Part shown: piece after piece, positions 42,090 through 51,336 of the stretch | Layout: every line of letters starts with the position of its first letter | Numbering within the stretch: position 1 is the stretch's first letter | Origin: Algivirga pacifica | Lineage (GTDB): Bacteria; Bacteroidota; Bacteroidia; Cytophagales; Flammeovirgaceae | Length of the DNA: 64,000 nt | Assembly: GCF_039543525.1 (NCBI RefSeq) | Contig: NZ_BAABJX010000055.1 | Coordinates: 1 to 64,000 of the forward strand | Direction: 5' to 3' | Program-made: the position numbers and the translations under genes | Notes under the pieces: model-generated | Databases searched by the model: none | Seen by the model: the letters and a program-made list of their open reading frames with translations, nothing else | Told to the model about the DNA's origin: nothing

Positions 42090-42500
42090 TTAACGTAGTA
42101 GTACACCTTTTTTTCCTATGAAAGGAAGATCAATGGTATTCTCCTCACAAATGCTCCCTGGCTCAAAGGTATACTTCTTATCTAGTAAGCGACCATTTTC
42201 ATAGAAAGTCACCCAATACTCATTATTTAATACGAACAGTTGCTCGTGAATCGCCTCTATTTTCTCAAACGTCAAGGCTGGAATATCTCCAAGGCTAAAA
42301 CGCAAGGTGGATGTTTTCACTTCTTTCCCCTCATAAATGCCATATCCATGAGAAGAAACCAATACCGTTTCTATAGGCGTTTCTTTCATATTGAAGAGGT
42401 AAACACTCCATACCAACCCTTCTTTATTCTCTTTGTCCTCGATCACCGCTACTACTGCAACATCCTCTACCGGTGGAGTAGGCTCAATATCCTTCAACAT
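42090..42500 (-). CDS. Hypothetical soluble protein encoded next to holA
   Basis: This 136-residue protein has no signal peptide or membrane segment and is predicted alpha/beta. Near the N-terminus it carries GLVWSVYLFNMKETPIE, and near the C-terminus a basic glycine-rich turn (FIGKKGVLLR). It is not a family I recognise. The start is 52 bases from the holA stop codon on the same strand, so the two may be cotranscribed. The conserved-looking motif SSHGYGIYEGKEVKTST hints at a real protein rather than a spurious frame. Confidence 0.65.
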   Translation of the reverse strand: MLKDIEPTPPVEDVAVVAVIEDKENKEGLVWSVYLFNMKETPIETVLVSSHGYGIYEGKEVKTSTLRFSLGDIPALTFEKIEAIHEQLFVLNNEYWVTFYENGRLLDKKYTFEPGSICEENTIDLPFIGKKGVLLR

Positions 42501-42552
42501 AACTTCTTTATTTGTATAATATGGTTTAATATTTTCAGGTACACTTCCCAGT

Positions 42553-43572
42553 CTAATGCATGATCTTAAAGACCAGCTCTCTTAAGATCTCCCCTTCCGA
42601 AGCTACACTATCAATTCCTTTGGACTGCAAATCTGCCTGATGCAGATGCTCAATAATTTTTCTGGTCTTGGCTGGTGTATAGTTCTGAGATGCCAGCATA
42701 TACTCCGTAACAAAATAAGGATTTACTCCCAGCAACCTTGCCAACTCCTGCTTACCTGCCCCTCGATTGTTATGTACCAACATCACCTTCGTAAAGTAGG
42801 CAAACAACATGGATATGATTGGAATAATCGGATTATTACGAGGATTCGATTGGAAATAATGAATAATCTGATTGGCCTTAAAGATCTCTTTCTTTCCCAA
42901 AGCAGATTGTAGCTCAAATACATTGTATTCCCGGCTAATCCCAACGTGCTTCGCAATCATCACTTCGGTAATCTCCGTATCACTGTCATAATTGAGCATC
43001 ATTTTGTCCAGCTCATTAGCAATACGGGTTAAATCATTACCAATATGGTCAGACAATAATGCTACTGCCTTTTCCTTGATCTTATAATCTTTTCTACGAC
43101 AATATTGTTTTACCCAAGCAGGAATCTTATTGTCATACAGTTTTTTTGACTCTACTAGAATCGCATTCTTCTCGATGGCTTTTTTCAAAGCCGATCGACC
43201 ATCTAAAGTCTTATGCTTATACGCAAATACCAATACGGTAGAAGGTACTGGCTTGCTCACATAACTCAATAACTGATCTTGGGCACTCTTGCGATTAAAA
43301 TCGGTAATATCCTGTGCTTCCTTAACAATCAACACCTGTCTCATGGCCATCATCGGAAAACGTCTAGCCGTTTCCAAAATTTGATTCATAGAGACATCCT
43401 TTCCATAGACCACGGTCTGATTAAAACTTCTTTCCGTAGGAGTAAGCGCATGCTCTTCCACATAGTCCGTAATCTGGTCTATATAGAAAGCCTCCTCCCC
43501 TTGCAAAAAATATAAAGGGGCGAACTTATTATCCGCTAACTCTTGTAGTACTATTTCTGGAAGTTGTGCCAT
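42553..43572 (-). CDS. holA: DNA polymerase III delta subunit
   Basis: This 339-residue clamp-loader subunit has the family's AAA+-like fold without Walker motifs. Characteristic stretches are LYFLQGEEAFYIDQI at the N-terminus, ARRFPMMAMRQVLIVKEAQ, and NDLTRIANELDKMMLNY in the third domain. It binds the sliding clamp and helps to open it within the replisome. Its length fits the family. A hypothetical gene follows in the same direction. Confidence 0.94.
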   Translation of the reverse strand: MAQLPEIVLQELADNKFAPLYFLQGEEAFYIDQITDYVEEHALTPTERSFNQTVVYGKDVSMNQILETARRFPMMAMRQVLIVKEAQDITDFNRKSAQDQLLSYVSKPVPSTVLVFAYKHKTLDGRSALKKAIEKNAILVESKKLYDNKIPAWVKQYCRRKDYKIKEKAVALLSDHIGNDLTRIANELDKMMLNYDSDTEITEVMIAKHVGISREYNVFELQSALGKKEIFKANQIIHYFQSNPRNNPIIPIISMLFAYFTKVMLVHNNRGAGKQELARLLGVNPYFVTEYMLASQNYTPAKTRKIIEHLHQADLQSKGIDSVASEGEILRELVFKIMH

Positions 43573-43664
43573 AAAGGTTTAAAAAAGTGATATTTTTTGC
43601 ATTTTTTGATGCAAGGCGCAAGTTACACCATGGAATGTTAAATACAAAAATCTATCCTCTCCTA

Positions 43665-44729
43665 TTACAAAGAATCTACCCCAAAAGCGATGATTTTTTG
43701 CTGATACTCTCGCCCTATGATGATAGAATCGGCTTTGTAGCCAGGATCTGTCATAGAAATCTCAAAAATTGGAAAACCGTTAGCATCTTTATTACCAGTA
43801 TCCTGATATGAGCCAACATTCGTCGCTTTGGGTGTTAGACCACTTAGTTCATCAGCCATTACATGTTGGGCTATTAGCTTACGCATAATGGAATCATGTG
43901 CTACCTGATAATAAGGATTTACTAAGCAGTTTTTCTCCCAAAATGGATTTTGAATATACTGCCCCAAAGCTTCGTTATAGATCACCTCTTTATCATTAAA
44001 ATCACAGTAAGGATTAAAGTCTAATAAACTATCATCTGTAAAAAAAGTAAATCGCTCAGATAAAAAATTGTAGAGAGTATCTGACTTTCTCACTAATCCT
44101 ATATTTTCTGCATAGGTTTCTTCTAAGATTAATTTCCGTGTTGGATCATCATTGTTACTATACTGTTCATTAAAAATTTCCGTGTTAACTACCTTTACTT
44201 TATTTGTCAAGAGACTATCCAAATCGGAGTATATAGGATTATTTTTCACCCAGATATTAATCCGTTCAGTTTCTTCTAAAGCCGATTGGTTATTCAGATA
44301 CCAAGCATAACTATTCCCTACTCTAATCGGTACCCTTAATCGATTATACCTAACTCCCTTTTCCACTTTTACCAAATACCCTTCATCTATCCGAGCCGTC
44401 CAGATAGAGTCCAGTCGCCATTCCTCTACTTCATTTTTACGCTTATACCTCAATAACTCGTGCGTAATAGAGCCATCGATTTCCTCATAGGCATCTCCTA
44501 CCTTCTCCATAAGCTGATATGAAGTAATATCTTCCCTAGGATTGGTCTCTGTCACAGTCACAGGATTGTTTAAAACTCTCAGTTTCACGTCAGAAATCAC
44601 ATAGTGTCCTTTTTCTAATGGAAAATAAGATGTTTGCTCCTGATAATTCGGCAAATCGACAGGAGTGAAATTACAAGACCACAGCCAGAAGGAAATTAAT
44701 CCTATACAAAAAGATGATAGATACTTCAT
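43665..44729 (-). CDS. Lipoprotein of unknown function
   Basis: The chosen start MKYLSSFCIGLISFWLWSC gives 354 residues with a lipobox cysteine at 19. A longer frame runs 108 bases further up into a GTTGAA palindrome and is rejected. The mature protein is acidic, with aromatic-rich beta-type segments (TSYFPLEKGHYVISDVKL, VRVGNSYAWYL). The C-terminus ends in QKIIAFGVDSL. No family is recognised. A lipoprotein anchored in the periplasm or at the surface is the likely location. Confidence 0.72.
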   Translation of the reverse strand: MKYLSSFCIGLISFWLWSCNFTPVDLPNYQEQTSYFPLEKGHYVISDVKLRVLNNPVTVTETNPREDITSYQLMEKVGDAYEEIDGSITHELLRYKRKNEVEEWRLDSIWTARIDEGYLVKVEKGVRYNRLRVPIRVGNSYAWYLNNQSALEETERINIWVKNNPIYSDLDSLLTNKVKVVNTEIFNEQYSNNDDPTRKLILEETYAENIGLVRKSDTLYNFLSERFTFFTDDSLLDFNPYCDFNDKEVIYNEALGQYIQNPFWEKNCLVNPYYQVAHDSIMRKLIAQHVMADELSGLTPKATNVGSYQDTGNKDANGFPIFEISMTDPGYKADSIIIGREYQQKIIAFGVDSL

Positions 44730-44764
44730 ATCACAAAAGTAAGAGAGTTTGCTGAATTTTAGTA

Positions 44765-44915
44765 GTTGAACCGTTGAATCGTTGAATTGAGCTTCGCTCG
44801 TTGATTCGAGTTGAACTGTTGATTGATATGTTGACACTCATACAACATATCAACTCGAATCAACGAGCGAAGCTCAATTCAACTCACCAAAGGTGAAATT
44901 CAACGATTCAACAAC
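44765..44915. repeat. GTTGAA modular palindrome, copy B3
   Basis: The left arm contains GTTGAATCGTTGAATT, GAGCTTCGCTC, GTTGATTCGAGTTGAA and GATATGTTG. The right arm (reverse complement) contains the same words plus an extra hairpin module TCACCTTTGGTGA that the left arm lacks. It lies in the gap between a lipoprotein gene and the cytochrome oxidase subunit I terminator. Confidence 0.92.
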
Positions 44916-44928
44916 ATAGATAAAACGA

Positions 44929-44962
44929 ATAAGCCCCACCATAAGTATATGGTGGGGCTTAT
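44929..44962 (-). terminator. Terminator of the cytochrome oxidase operon
   Basis: Perfect arms ATAAGCCCCACCATA (44929-44943) and TATGGTGGGGCTTAT (44948-44962) enclose a four-base loop. It lies 27 bases beyond the stop codon of the subunit I gene. Confidence 0.93.
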
Positions 44963-44988
44963 CACTATACAAACACTAATCCAATTGA

Positions 44989-46884
44989 CTAGTGGTGATC
45001 TTCGTTTTTGTAGATCTCAGCCGCCAAAGCTTGTAGCTCAGCTTCTTTTCCGATCAATGATTTCTCACCTTCAAGGTTAGAAGCAGGAGTTGCCGAGTGA
45101 GGAACGTCCTGAGGGATAAAGTCTGAATGACCATCCTCTTCTGAACCTGGCTTAGAGTAATCGTAAGGCCATCTGTATACTACAGGAAGTGCTCCTGGCC
45201 AGTTTCCGTGACCTGGTACTCTTGGAGTAGTCCACTCTAGTGTAGTAGAGTTCCAAGGGTTCAATGGTGCTTTCTTACCTTTGAAGATACTGAAGATAAA
45301 GTTGAACATGAACAACAACTGTGCAGATACCGTGAAGATTGCTGCTGCTGAGATAAACATGTTCAAGTCAGTAAATGACTGTGTAAAGTCAAAGTTCGTG
45401 TAAGAGTAGTATCTTCTTGGGAAACCTGCAATACCTACATAGTGCATTGGGAAGAATACCAAGTAAGCACCGATGAATGTAAACCAGAAGTGTACATATC
45501 CTAGTTTCTCGTTCATCATGCGACCGAACATCTTAGGGAACCAGTGGTACACACCCGCCATCATACCGAAGAATGACGCAGAACCCATTACCAAGTGGAA
45601 GTGAGCTACTACGAAGTATGTATCGTGCAACTGGATATCCAATGCAGAGTTACCTAGGATGATACCTGTCAAACCACCAGAGATGAACAATGATACCAAA
45701 CCGATAGAGAACAACATTGCTGGAGTAAATACCAAGTTACCCTTGAACATTGTTGTAATATAGTTAAAGGCTTTTACTGCTGAAGGTACCGCAATGATCA
45801 ATGTCAAGAACATGAAAACTGAACCAAGGAATGGGTTCATACCTGACACGAACATGTGGTGTGCCCATACGATAAACGATAGGAACGCAATACCCAACAT
45901 TGAACCGATCATCGCTCTATAACCGAAGATAGGTTTACGAGAGTTCGTAGAGATTACTTCTGAAGTAAGTCCCAATGCTGGAAGCAATACGATATATACC
46001 TCTGGGTGACCCAAGAACCAGAACAAGTGCTGGAACAAGATCGGGCTACCACCTGAGTGTTGAAGCAATTCACCTGCTACGTAGATATCAGACAAGTAGA
46101 AAGAAGTACCGAAGCTTCTATCAAATACTAGCAACAATGCTGCTGCGAACAATACTGGGAATGACAACAAACCGATGATGGCTGTAATGAAGAATGCCCA
46201 GATTGTCAAAGGCAACTTAGAGAAAGACATACCTGCAGTTCTCAAGTTGATTACCGTAGAGATATAGTTGATACCACCGATCAAAGATGAAGCGATGAAG
46301 AATACCATCGATACCAACCACAGTGTCATACCCATTCCTGAACCAGGGATCGCTTGAGGAAGCGCTGACAAAGGAGGGTAGATTACCCAACCACCTCCGG
46401 CAGGACCAGTTTCCAAGAATAGAGAGATGAACATGATTACTGATGAGATAAAGAAGAACCAGTAAGACAACATGTTCATGAAACCTGACGCCATATCTCT
46501 TGCACCAATTTGCAAAGGAATCAAGAAGTTAGAGAATGTACCAGACAGACCGGCTGTCAGTACAAAGAACACCATGATAGTACCATGCATGGTTACAGCG
46601 GCTAAGTAGAATTCCTGATCTAGTTTACCAGCCTCAGTAATCCATCCACCAAGGATTGGCTTCAACCAAGTAAGGTCAGCCTCTGGAAAACCTAGTTGCA
46701 AACGGAAAATCAATGACAGGCCACCTCCAATTAGTGCCCAAAACATCCCTGTAAATAGGAACTGCTTACCGATAACTTTATGATCTAATGAGAATATGTA
46801 ATTCGTCAAGAAGTTACCGTGGTGCTCATGCTCGTCGTGCGCGGCATGTGCATGATGCATATTTTCTTGTACCACAGAAGACAT
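44989..46884 (-). CDS. ctaD: Cytochrome c oxidase subunit I
   Basis: This 631-residue heme-copper oxidase subunit has about twelve or more transmembrane helices. The CuB site is in LFWFLGHPEVYIVLLPALG (His-Tyr crosslink motif) and WAHHMFVSG, and the heme ligands include the histidines of HDTYFVVAHFHLVMG. The N-terminus is rich in histidines (HHAHAAHDEHEHHGN), and a C-terminal tail also ends in histidines. It is the second gene of a two-gene operon with subunit II and reduces oxygen while pumping protons. Subunit III and accessory genes are not adjacent. Confidence 0.97.
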   Translation of the reverse strand: MSSVVQENMHHAHAAHDEHEHHGNFLTNYIFSLDHKVIGKQFLFTGMFWALIGGGLSLIFRLQLGFPEADLTWLKPILGGWITEAGKLDQEFYLAAVTMHGTIMVFFVLTAGLSGTFSNFLIPLQIGARDMASGFMNMLSYWFFFISSVIMFISLFLETGPAGGGWVIYPPLSALPQAIPGSGMGMTLWLVSMVFFIASSLIGGINYISTVINLRTAGMSFSKLPLTIWAFFITAIIGLLSFPVLFAAALLLVFDRSFGTSFYLSDIYVAGELLQHSGGSPILFQHLFWFLGHPEVYIVLLPALGLTSEVISTNSRKPIFGYRAMIGSMLGIAFLSFIVWAHHMFVSGMNPFLGSVFMFLTLIIAVPSAVKAFNYITTMFKGNLVFTPAMLFSIGLVSLFISGGLTGIILGNSALDIQLHDTYFVVAHFHLVMGSASFFGMMAGVYHWFPKMFGRMMNEKLGYVHFWFTFIGAYLVFFPMHYVGIAGFPRRYYSYTNFDFTQSFTDLNMFISAAAIFTVSAQLLFMFNFIFSIFKGKKAPLNPWNSTTLEWTTPRVPGHGNWPGALPVVYRWPYDYSKPGSEEDGHSDFIPQDVPHSATPASNLEGEKSLIGKEAELQALAAEIYKNEDHH

Positions 46885-46931
46885 AATATCTATTAAATTT
46901 TTAGATTCGAACTAATAAATGATAGAGAAGA

Positions 46932-47957
46932 TTATTTCTTCGCCAATTTTGTTTTCGCGTGCTTTTCAGCCCAAGTAGAAGACATATAATCTGCATTTTG
47001 CTTTGACCAAGCAGTTTGCTCAGCTACCCAGCTCTCGTACTCTGCAGGCTCTACTACTTTAATAATCTTTCTCATACCGAAGTGACCTTTACCACAGATC
47101 TCTGTACAAGCTAGCTCATAGTTGAATTTATCATTACCCAACTCTGCTCTCATCTCCGCAGTTGTTTTCGTAGGAGTAAATTTAAATCTTGTAGGCATAC
47201 CTGGAACCGCATCCATTTTCACACGGAAATGAGGCATAAATACAGAGTGAATTACATCCAACGCACGGATTCTCAACTCTACTTCTCTTCCCTTAGGAAT
47301 TACAATCTCTCTGTAAGTAAAGTCGTCCATTGCCTGAGCATCATTGAAATCAATTCCCATAGAATTGATACCATCAACGTATTTCACGTCATATGCACCT
47401 AGCTCTTTGTCAGCCCCTGGGTATCTCAATTCCCAAGCAAACTGCTTACCCATGATTTCAACTTTCACTGCATCTTCTGCTGCTGGAGCAGTGATATCAG
47501 ACCATAGCTGCCATCCGTAAATCACCAATACGGTCATCACCATTGCAGGGATTGCCGTCCAAACCAACTCCAACTTATCGTTGTGAGCGTAGAAGTTTGC
47601 TTTTCTCTTCTCATTATATTGATAAATCAATGGGAAGAAGAACAACAACAGGTGTGTCAACAAAAATGCTACACCAATCACAGACATCGTTAACCAGAAC
47701 AATTCGTCTGTTTTCACACCGTGGATAGATGATGCTTCTGGCAAAAAGTATTCCTTAGCTATACCGGAATACCAAGCTGTAGCGCCCAATCCAACCAACA
47801 AAACTAGTGGGAACAAGAATGCATTAATCTTGTTACTGGTTCCCACTCTCTTCTGCGAATCGCCCTTCGCAATTCCAACCAGTGTAATAATACGATACAG
47901 CAACCCCAGTACTGCAACCGTCAATATTGAACCGGTGATAACTAATAATACTTGCAT
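46932..47957 (-). CDS. ctaC: Cytochrome c oxidase subunit II
   Basis: This 341-residue protein has three hydrophobic segments in the N-terminal half (about 5-22, 48-65 and 85-105, with a further one near 132-150). The C-terminal cupredoxin domain holds the CuA site: the residues CTEICGKGHFGM and an upstream His in VIHSVFMPHFRVKMDA. It accepts electrons from cytochrome c. It precedes subunit I by 47 bases in the same transcript. No cytochrome c fusion is present. Confidence 0.95.
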   Translation of the reverse strand: MQVLLVITGSILTVAVLGLLYRIITLVGIAKGDSQKRVGTSNKINAFLFPLVLLVGLGATAWYSGIAKEYFLPEASSIHGVKTDELFWLTMSVIGVAFLLTHLLLFFFPLIYQYNEKRKANFYAHNDKLELVWTAIPAMVMTVLVIYGWQLWSDITAPAAEDAVKVEIMGKQFAWELRYPGADKELGAYDVKYVDGINSMGIDFNDAQAMDDFTYREIVIPKGREVELRIRALDVIHSVFMPHFRVKMDAVPGMPTRFKFTPTKTTAEMRAELGNDKFNYELACTEICGKGHFGMRKIIKVVEPAEYESWVAEQTAWSKQNADYMSSTWAEKHAKTKLAKK

Positions 47958-48261
47958 ACTAATCAGAGTGTGTAATTTAGAGTAAAAAACCTTCTATTCT
48001 TTCTTAAGAATCTATCGTTGCATGTGCCTATGAGGCTCAAATTCGCAACAAATATATTAAACATTTTCTAACAATAGTGATATTTATCATACTTTTTCCA
48101 TCAAAAAGGTCATTTCTCTTATCATGAGAAAACGTATTTAAATGCTATCCTACACGTTTTCAAGGACCTTTTATTTGTGTTCACTACTTTCTGTTTATTG
48201 AAAATGTTTAGACAATTCTTCATTAAAATTGGTATTTCCTCAAAACACTCTCCCCTTATTA
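47958..48261. other. Upstream region of the oxidase operon
   Basis: This AT-rich 304-base region should hold the ctaC promoter. CAAATATA at 48049-48056 reads TATATTTG on the minus strand, which fits the -7 element TAnnTTTG of Bacteroidota promoters. A CAA at 48072 is at an unusual spacing for the -33 element, so the promoter call is tentative. No gene is visible. Confidence 0.4.
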
Positions 48262-48714
48262 CTAGTCAATCTGCTTGACCACCACACCTGCACGTTTTAG
48301 TAGTTCCACACCCGACATATCCCTATAAGCATAACGATAATAAAACTCTGATATCCCTGACTGTATCACCAATTTGGCACAATCAAAACAACAGCTATTC
48401 GTACAGTAAATCGCAGCGCCTTCTGTTGAATAAGTGGAACGAGCTGCCTTGGTAATCGCATTGGCCTCCGCATGTAGTACCTCCCGTTTAGTAACAAGCA
48501 CACGCTCTTCGTCCCCGTGTTCATTCACATGAATGGACTCATGTTCACAGCAGTTCTCAAATCCCTTTGGAGTCCCATTATATCCCATAGAGATAATGTT
48601 ACCATCTTTTACGATGATCGCCCCTACTTTTAATCGCTCGCATCTACTTAAGTCTCCAATAGCTATTGCACACTTCATATATGCTTGATGAAAAGCTGAT
48701 TCTCTCTCTGTCAT
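48262..48714 (-). CDS. dCMP deaminase-family cytidine deaminase
   Basis: This 150-residue zinc enzyme carries the catalytic HAEANAI motif and the paired cysteines of TNSCCFDCAK, which replaces the more usual PCxxC spacing but keeps the two ligands. Members deaminate dCMP to dUMP for thymidylate supply, and ComEB is a relative linked to competence. The extra Cys before the CxxC pair is notable. The gene is monocistronic and is followed upstream by a heptamer array at 48750. Confidence 0.9.
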   Translation of the reverse strand: MTERESAFHQAYMKCAIAIGDLSRCERLKVGAIIVKDGNIISMGYNGTPKGFENCCEHESIHVNEHGDEERVLVTKREVLHAEANAITKAARSTYSTEGAAIYCTNSCCFDCAKLVIQSGISEFYYRYAYRDMSGVELLKRAGVVVKQID

Positions 48715-48749
48715 TTTCTATGTATTTTATTGTTTTGTCTGTTATTTAA

Positions 48750-48985
48750 TTATCGGTTATCAGTTATCAGTTATCAGTTATCAGTTATCAGTTATCAGTT
48801 ATCAGTTATCAGTTATCAGTTATCAGTTATCAGTTATCAGTTATCAGTTATCAGTTATCAGTTAAGATAAATTATTTTACCCCTAAGTAACATACAATAC
48901 CCTAAGTGTATTTTTTTAAACGATAAGCGATAAGCAATAATCGATAAACCAAATTCAAACAATAAGCGGTAACCTATAAATAGCA
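48750..48985. repeat. Sixteen TTATCAG-type heptamers with diverged tail
   Basis: One TTATCGG unit followed by fifteen TTATCAG units (48750-48861) leads into a tail (TTAAGATAAATTATTTTACC...TTTTTTTAAACGATAAGC) related to the tails at 29-143 and 26008-26185. The array variant differs by one base from GGTTATC phase units elsewhere. It lies upstream of the dCMP deaminase gene and downstream of the GH3 gene. Confidence 0.95.
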
Positions 48986-49004
48986 GACCATAAAATTTAT
49001 AAAA

Positions 49005-49035
49005 AAGCCTTCCCATTCTACAACGGGAAGGCCTT
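49005..49035 (-). terminator. Terminator of the GH3 gene
   Basis: Arms AAGCCTTCCC (49005-49014) and GGGAAGGCCTT (49025-49035), with one bulged base, enclose a 10-base loop. An A-run on the plus strand (49001-49006) gives a U-run in the minus-strand transcript. It lies 34 bases past the stop codon. Confidence 0.85.
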
Positions 49036-49069
49036 ACCTTATGTTTAATGCAACAGCTTAGCGATTAGC

Positions 49070-50587
49070 TTATTTTAATAGCTCCAATAAACTGTCCATA
49101 TATTCTCTATGATTGGCAAGCCTTGGTACCTTGTTTTGCCCTCCAAGCTTTCCTCTGCCCTTCATCCAGTTATAAAAAGTGCCAGAAGGTGCGTGATGTA
49201 CCACAGGTGGCAACAATGCTATATCTTTCCAGCGCTTCGCCTCATAATCAGAGTTTACTTCCTGAATCGTTTGATCCAACACCTTACAGAACAGATCAAA
49301 GTCCGAAGGGTCCTTGTCAAACTCAATTACCCACTCATGACCTCCTTTCTTACCTGCTTCCAGATAAATTGGCGCTGCCGTAAAGTTTTTCACCAAAGCC
49401 CCTGTCATTTGACACGCTTTCGTAATCCCCATTTCTGCATTTTCAATCACCACTTCTTCTCCAAAAGCATTGATAAAGTGCTTGGTTCTACCTGAGATCT
49501 TAATACGATAAGGGTCTGTGGATGTAAAGCGTACAGTATCTCCAATTTTATAACGCCACAAACCTGCATTGGTTGAAATAAGCATAGCATAGTTCTTTCC
49601 AATCTCCACATCGGCTAATGTCACCGTCTTAGGGTGTTCATTATCCCATTCCTCCATAGGGATAAATTCATAGTATATCCCATTATCCAACATCAGCAAG
49701 AGTTCATCATGACGATCTGTATCCTGAATACCAAAATACCCTTCGGATGCATTATACACATCCACATAACGCATTTTGGGATTACTGATTAAGGACTTAA
49801 AGGATTCTCTATAAGGACCAAAAGCTACTGCTCCATGGAAAAACACCTCCAGATTTGGCCATACCTCCGAAATATCCTTTTTGCCAGTCATTTCAAGAAT
49901 TCGCTCCATCAATACCAAAGTCCATGTAGGTACACCGGCCAAATTGGTAATATTCTCCTTGATAGTTGCTTCAGCCAAACGCTCAATCTTAGCTTCCCAT
50001 TCATCCATCAAAGCAACCTCCTTACTTGGAGACCTTAGATACTCCGCCCAAAAGGGAAGGTTCTTCATGATCAAGCCTGAGACGTCTCCATAATAGGAGT
50101 CTTTAAACTGCTCATTTTCTTGATAGGTTCCTCCAATTGCAAGACTCTTCCCTGAGAACATTTTAGTATCCGGATATTTTGTCACAAAAATCGACAACAT
50201 ATCCTTTCCAGTCTTGTAATGAGTTTCTTCAAAGGCCTCTTCCGAAACGGGAATAAACTTACTACGTGCATTCGTTGTTCCTGAAGATTTGGAAAAGCAG
50301 GTAATCTTAGATGACCAAAGTATATTCTGCTCCCCCTTCATCATTCGCTCAATATAAGGATAGAGATCCTCATAGGCGGAAACAGGTACCTGCTGTTGGT
50401 ACTGATAAATATCTTTGATCTCACGATACTGATATTTCTTTCCCCACTCCGTATTCTGAGCCGAGCTCAATAATTGATTGAAAATTCGATCTTGGGCTTC
50501 CAAAGGGTTGCGCATAAAGAATTCGATATCCTCCATACGTCTTTTGAAGTACCAATTTACGGCTGAGTTAATGAAAGAAAATGCCAT
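49070..50587 (-). CDS. GH3 auxin-responsive promoter family protein
   Basis: This protein has 505 residues from MAFSFINSAVNWYFKRRM, a start preferred over one 27 bases further upstream. It belongs to the bacterial GH3 family of acyl-adenylate enzymes, with the ATP-binding motif SKSSGTTNARSKFIPVS, YNASEGYFGIQD and GLWRYKIGDTVRF. Plant GH3 proteins conjugate amino acids to auxin or jasmonate. The bacterial substrate is unknown. It has no neighbouring operon partner and ends in a terminator hairpin. Confidence 0.92.
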   Translation of the reverse strand: MAFSFINSAVNWYFKRRMEDIEFFMRNPLEAQDRIFNQLLSSAQNTEWGKKYQYREIKDIYQYQQQVPVSAYEDLYPYIERMMKGEQNILWSSKITCFSKSSGTTNARSKFIPVSEEAFEETHYKTGKDMLSIFVTKYPDTKMFSGKSLAIGGTYQENEQFKDSYYGDVSGLIMKNLPFWAEYLRSPSKEVALMDEWEAKIERLAEATIKENITNLAGVPTWTLVLMERILEMTGKKDISEVWPNLEVFFHGAVAFGPYRESFKSLISNPKMRYVDVYNASEGYFGIQDTDRHDELLLMLDNGIYYEFIPMEEWDNEHPKTVTLADVEIGKNYAMLISTNAGLWRYKIGDTVRFTSTDPYRIKISGRTKHFINAFGEEVVIENAEMGITKACQMTGALVKNFTAAPIYLEAGKKGGHEWVIEFDKDPSDFDLFCKVLDQTIQEVNSDYEAKRWKDIALLPPVVHHAPSGTFYNWMKGRGKLGGQNKVPRLANHREYMDSLLELLK

Positions 50588-50850
50588 GTAATCGCCATTT
50601 AAATTCTTTCCCATTGAACTATTAATTAACTATCCAGTCTGTTAAACAAGATTTAATCTCTTTCTATTTTCTTTTCACCAATCAAGGTCTTCAAAACCCC
50701 GACACAACAATCAGACCACACTCCCATAACCTCGTAGCTGTCGCAATTATAGCAATTGGTCATTAAAATCCTTTGAAAGAAATAATATCTCCCGCAAAAA
50801 TACAAATTTTAATCTTCTCCTGCTTGTAATCTCCCCCTAAAAAAATAAAC

Positions 50851-51176
50851 ATGAATCATCCCATATTAACAAATAGCTTAGTTTTCTGAGAATTCATCAC
50901 TTTACAGCTATCTCACAAGCCCTTTATAAGCTTCTTCATTTTTTCCTTGATGAAAAAACGAAGCAAAAAAATCAAGGCTTTGAAGAATTTGCCTAATTTT
51001 TAATCGCAAAAGCTAAAAACTCCAAACTCGCTACGCTCAAACAATGGAATTTTCTTAACGCTTTTACGATTAAAAATTTTAACGGCAATTCTTCAAGGCC
51101 ATTTTTAGATATATAAAAGTACTTTTTAAACAAAAAACATGAGTCATCCCTTAAATGTTAATATGGGATGACTCAT
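50851..51176. repeat. Nested inverted repeats forming a large folded structure
   Basis: The outer pair is 50851-50870 (ATGAATCATCCCATATTAAC) with 51157-51176, 19 of 20 bases complementary. Inside, TGAAGAATTTGCC pairs with GGCAATTCTTCA, and TTTTTAATCGCAAAAGC pairs with the imperfect GCTTTTACGATTAAAAA, enclosing ACTCCAAACTCGC. The right end also forms its own hairpin ATGAGTCATCCC / GGGATGACTCAT (51139-51150 and 51165-51176) followed by T-rich sequence, which could terminate the lptB transcript on the minus strand. The TCGC...GCG word pattern is reminiscent of repeats seen in other Bacteroidota (recall, not searched). Confidence 0.75.
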
Positions 51177-51186
51177 TTTCATTTAT

Positions 51187-51334
51187 CATTACAGTTATCA
51201 GTATTAATGCTGTTGTATACCCTCCGAGTATCAATTATCAATCAAGATAAGTTAGTTTACCCAAAACAACAGTCAATACCCTATAGGTGTTTTTCAACAT
51301 TTTTTTAAACGATAAGCGATAAACAGCAACTGCA
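51187..51334. repeat. Degenerate GGTTATC/TTATCAG-family copy
   Basis: Only about two degenerate heptamers remain (AGTTATCAGT near 51191), but the tail AAGATAAGTTAGTTTACCC...ACCCTATAGGTG...TTTTTTTAAACGATAAGCG matches the tails at 48862 and 26008. It borders the lptB stop codon. Confidence 0.7.
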
Positions 51335-51336
51335 GA

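Larger units (their letters stand above)
50588..51336. other. Gene-free region with structured repeats
   Basis: This 749-base stretch between two minus-strand genes contains no credible reading frame. It holds a nested hairpin structure at 50851-51176 and a degenerate copy of the GGTTATC-type tail at 51187-51334, listed separately. The first 200 bases are the GH3 leader and have no recognised motif. Confidence 0.75.

Noticed and set aside
49109..49495. Plus-strand frame of 128 residues opposite the GH3 gene
   Set aside because: It overlaps a strongly supported gene on the opposite strand and shows no conserved motif.
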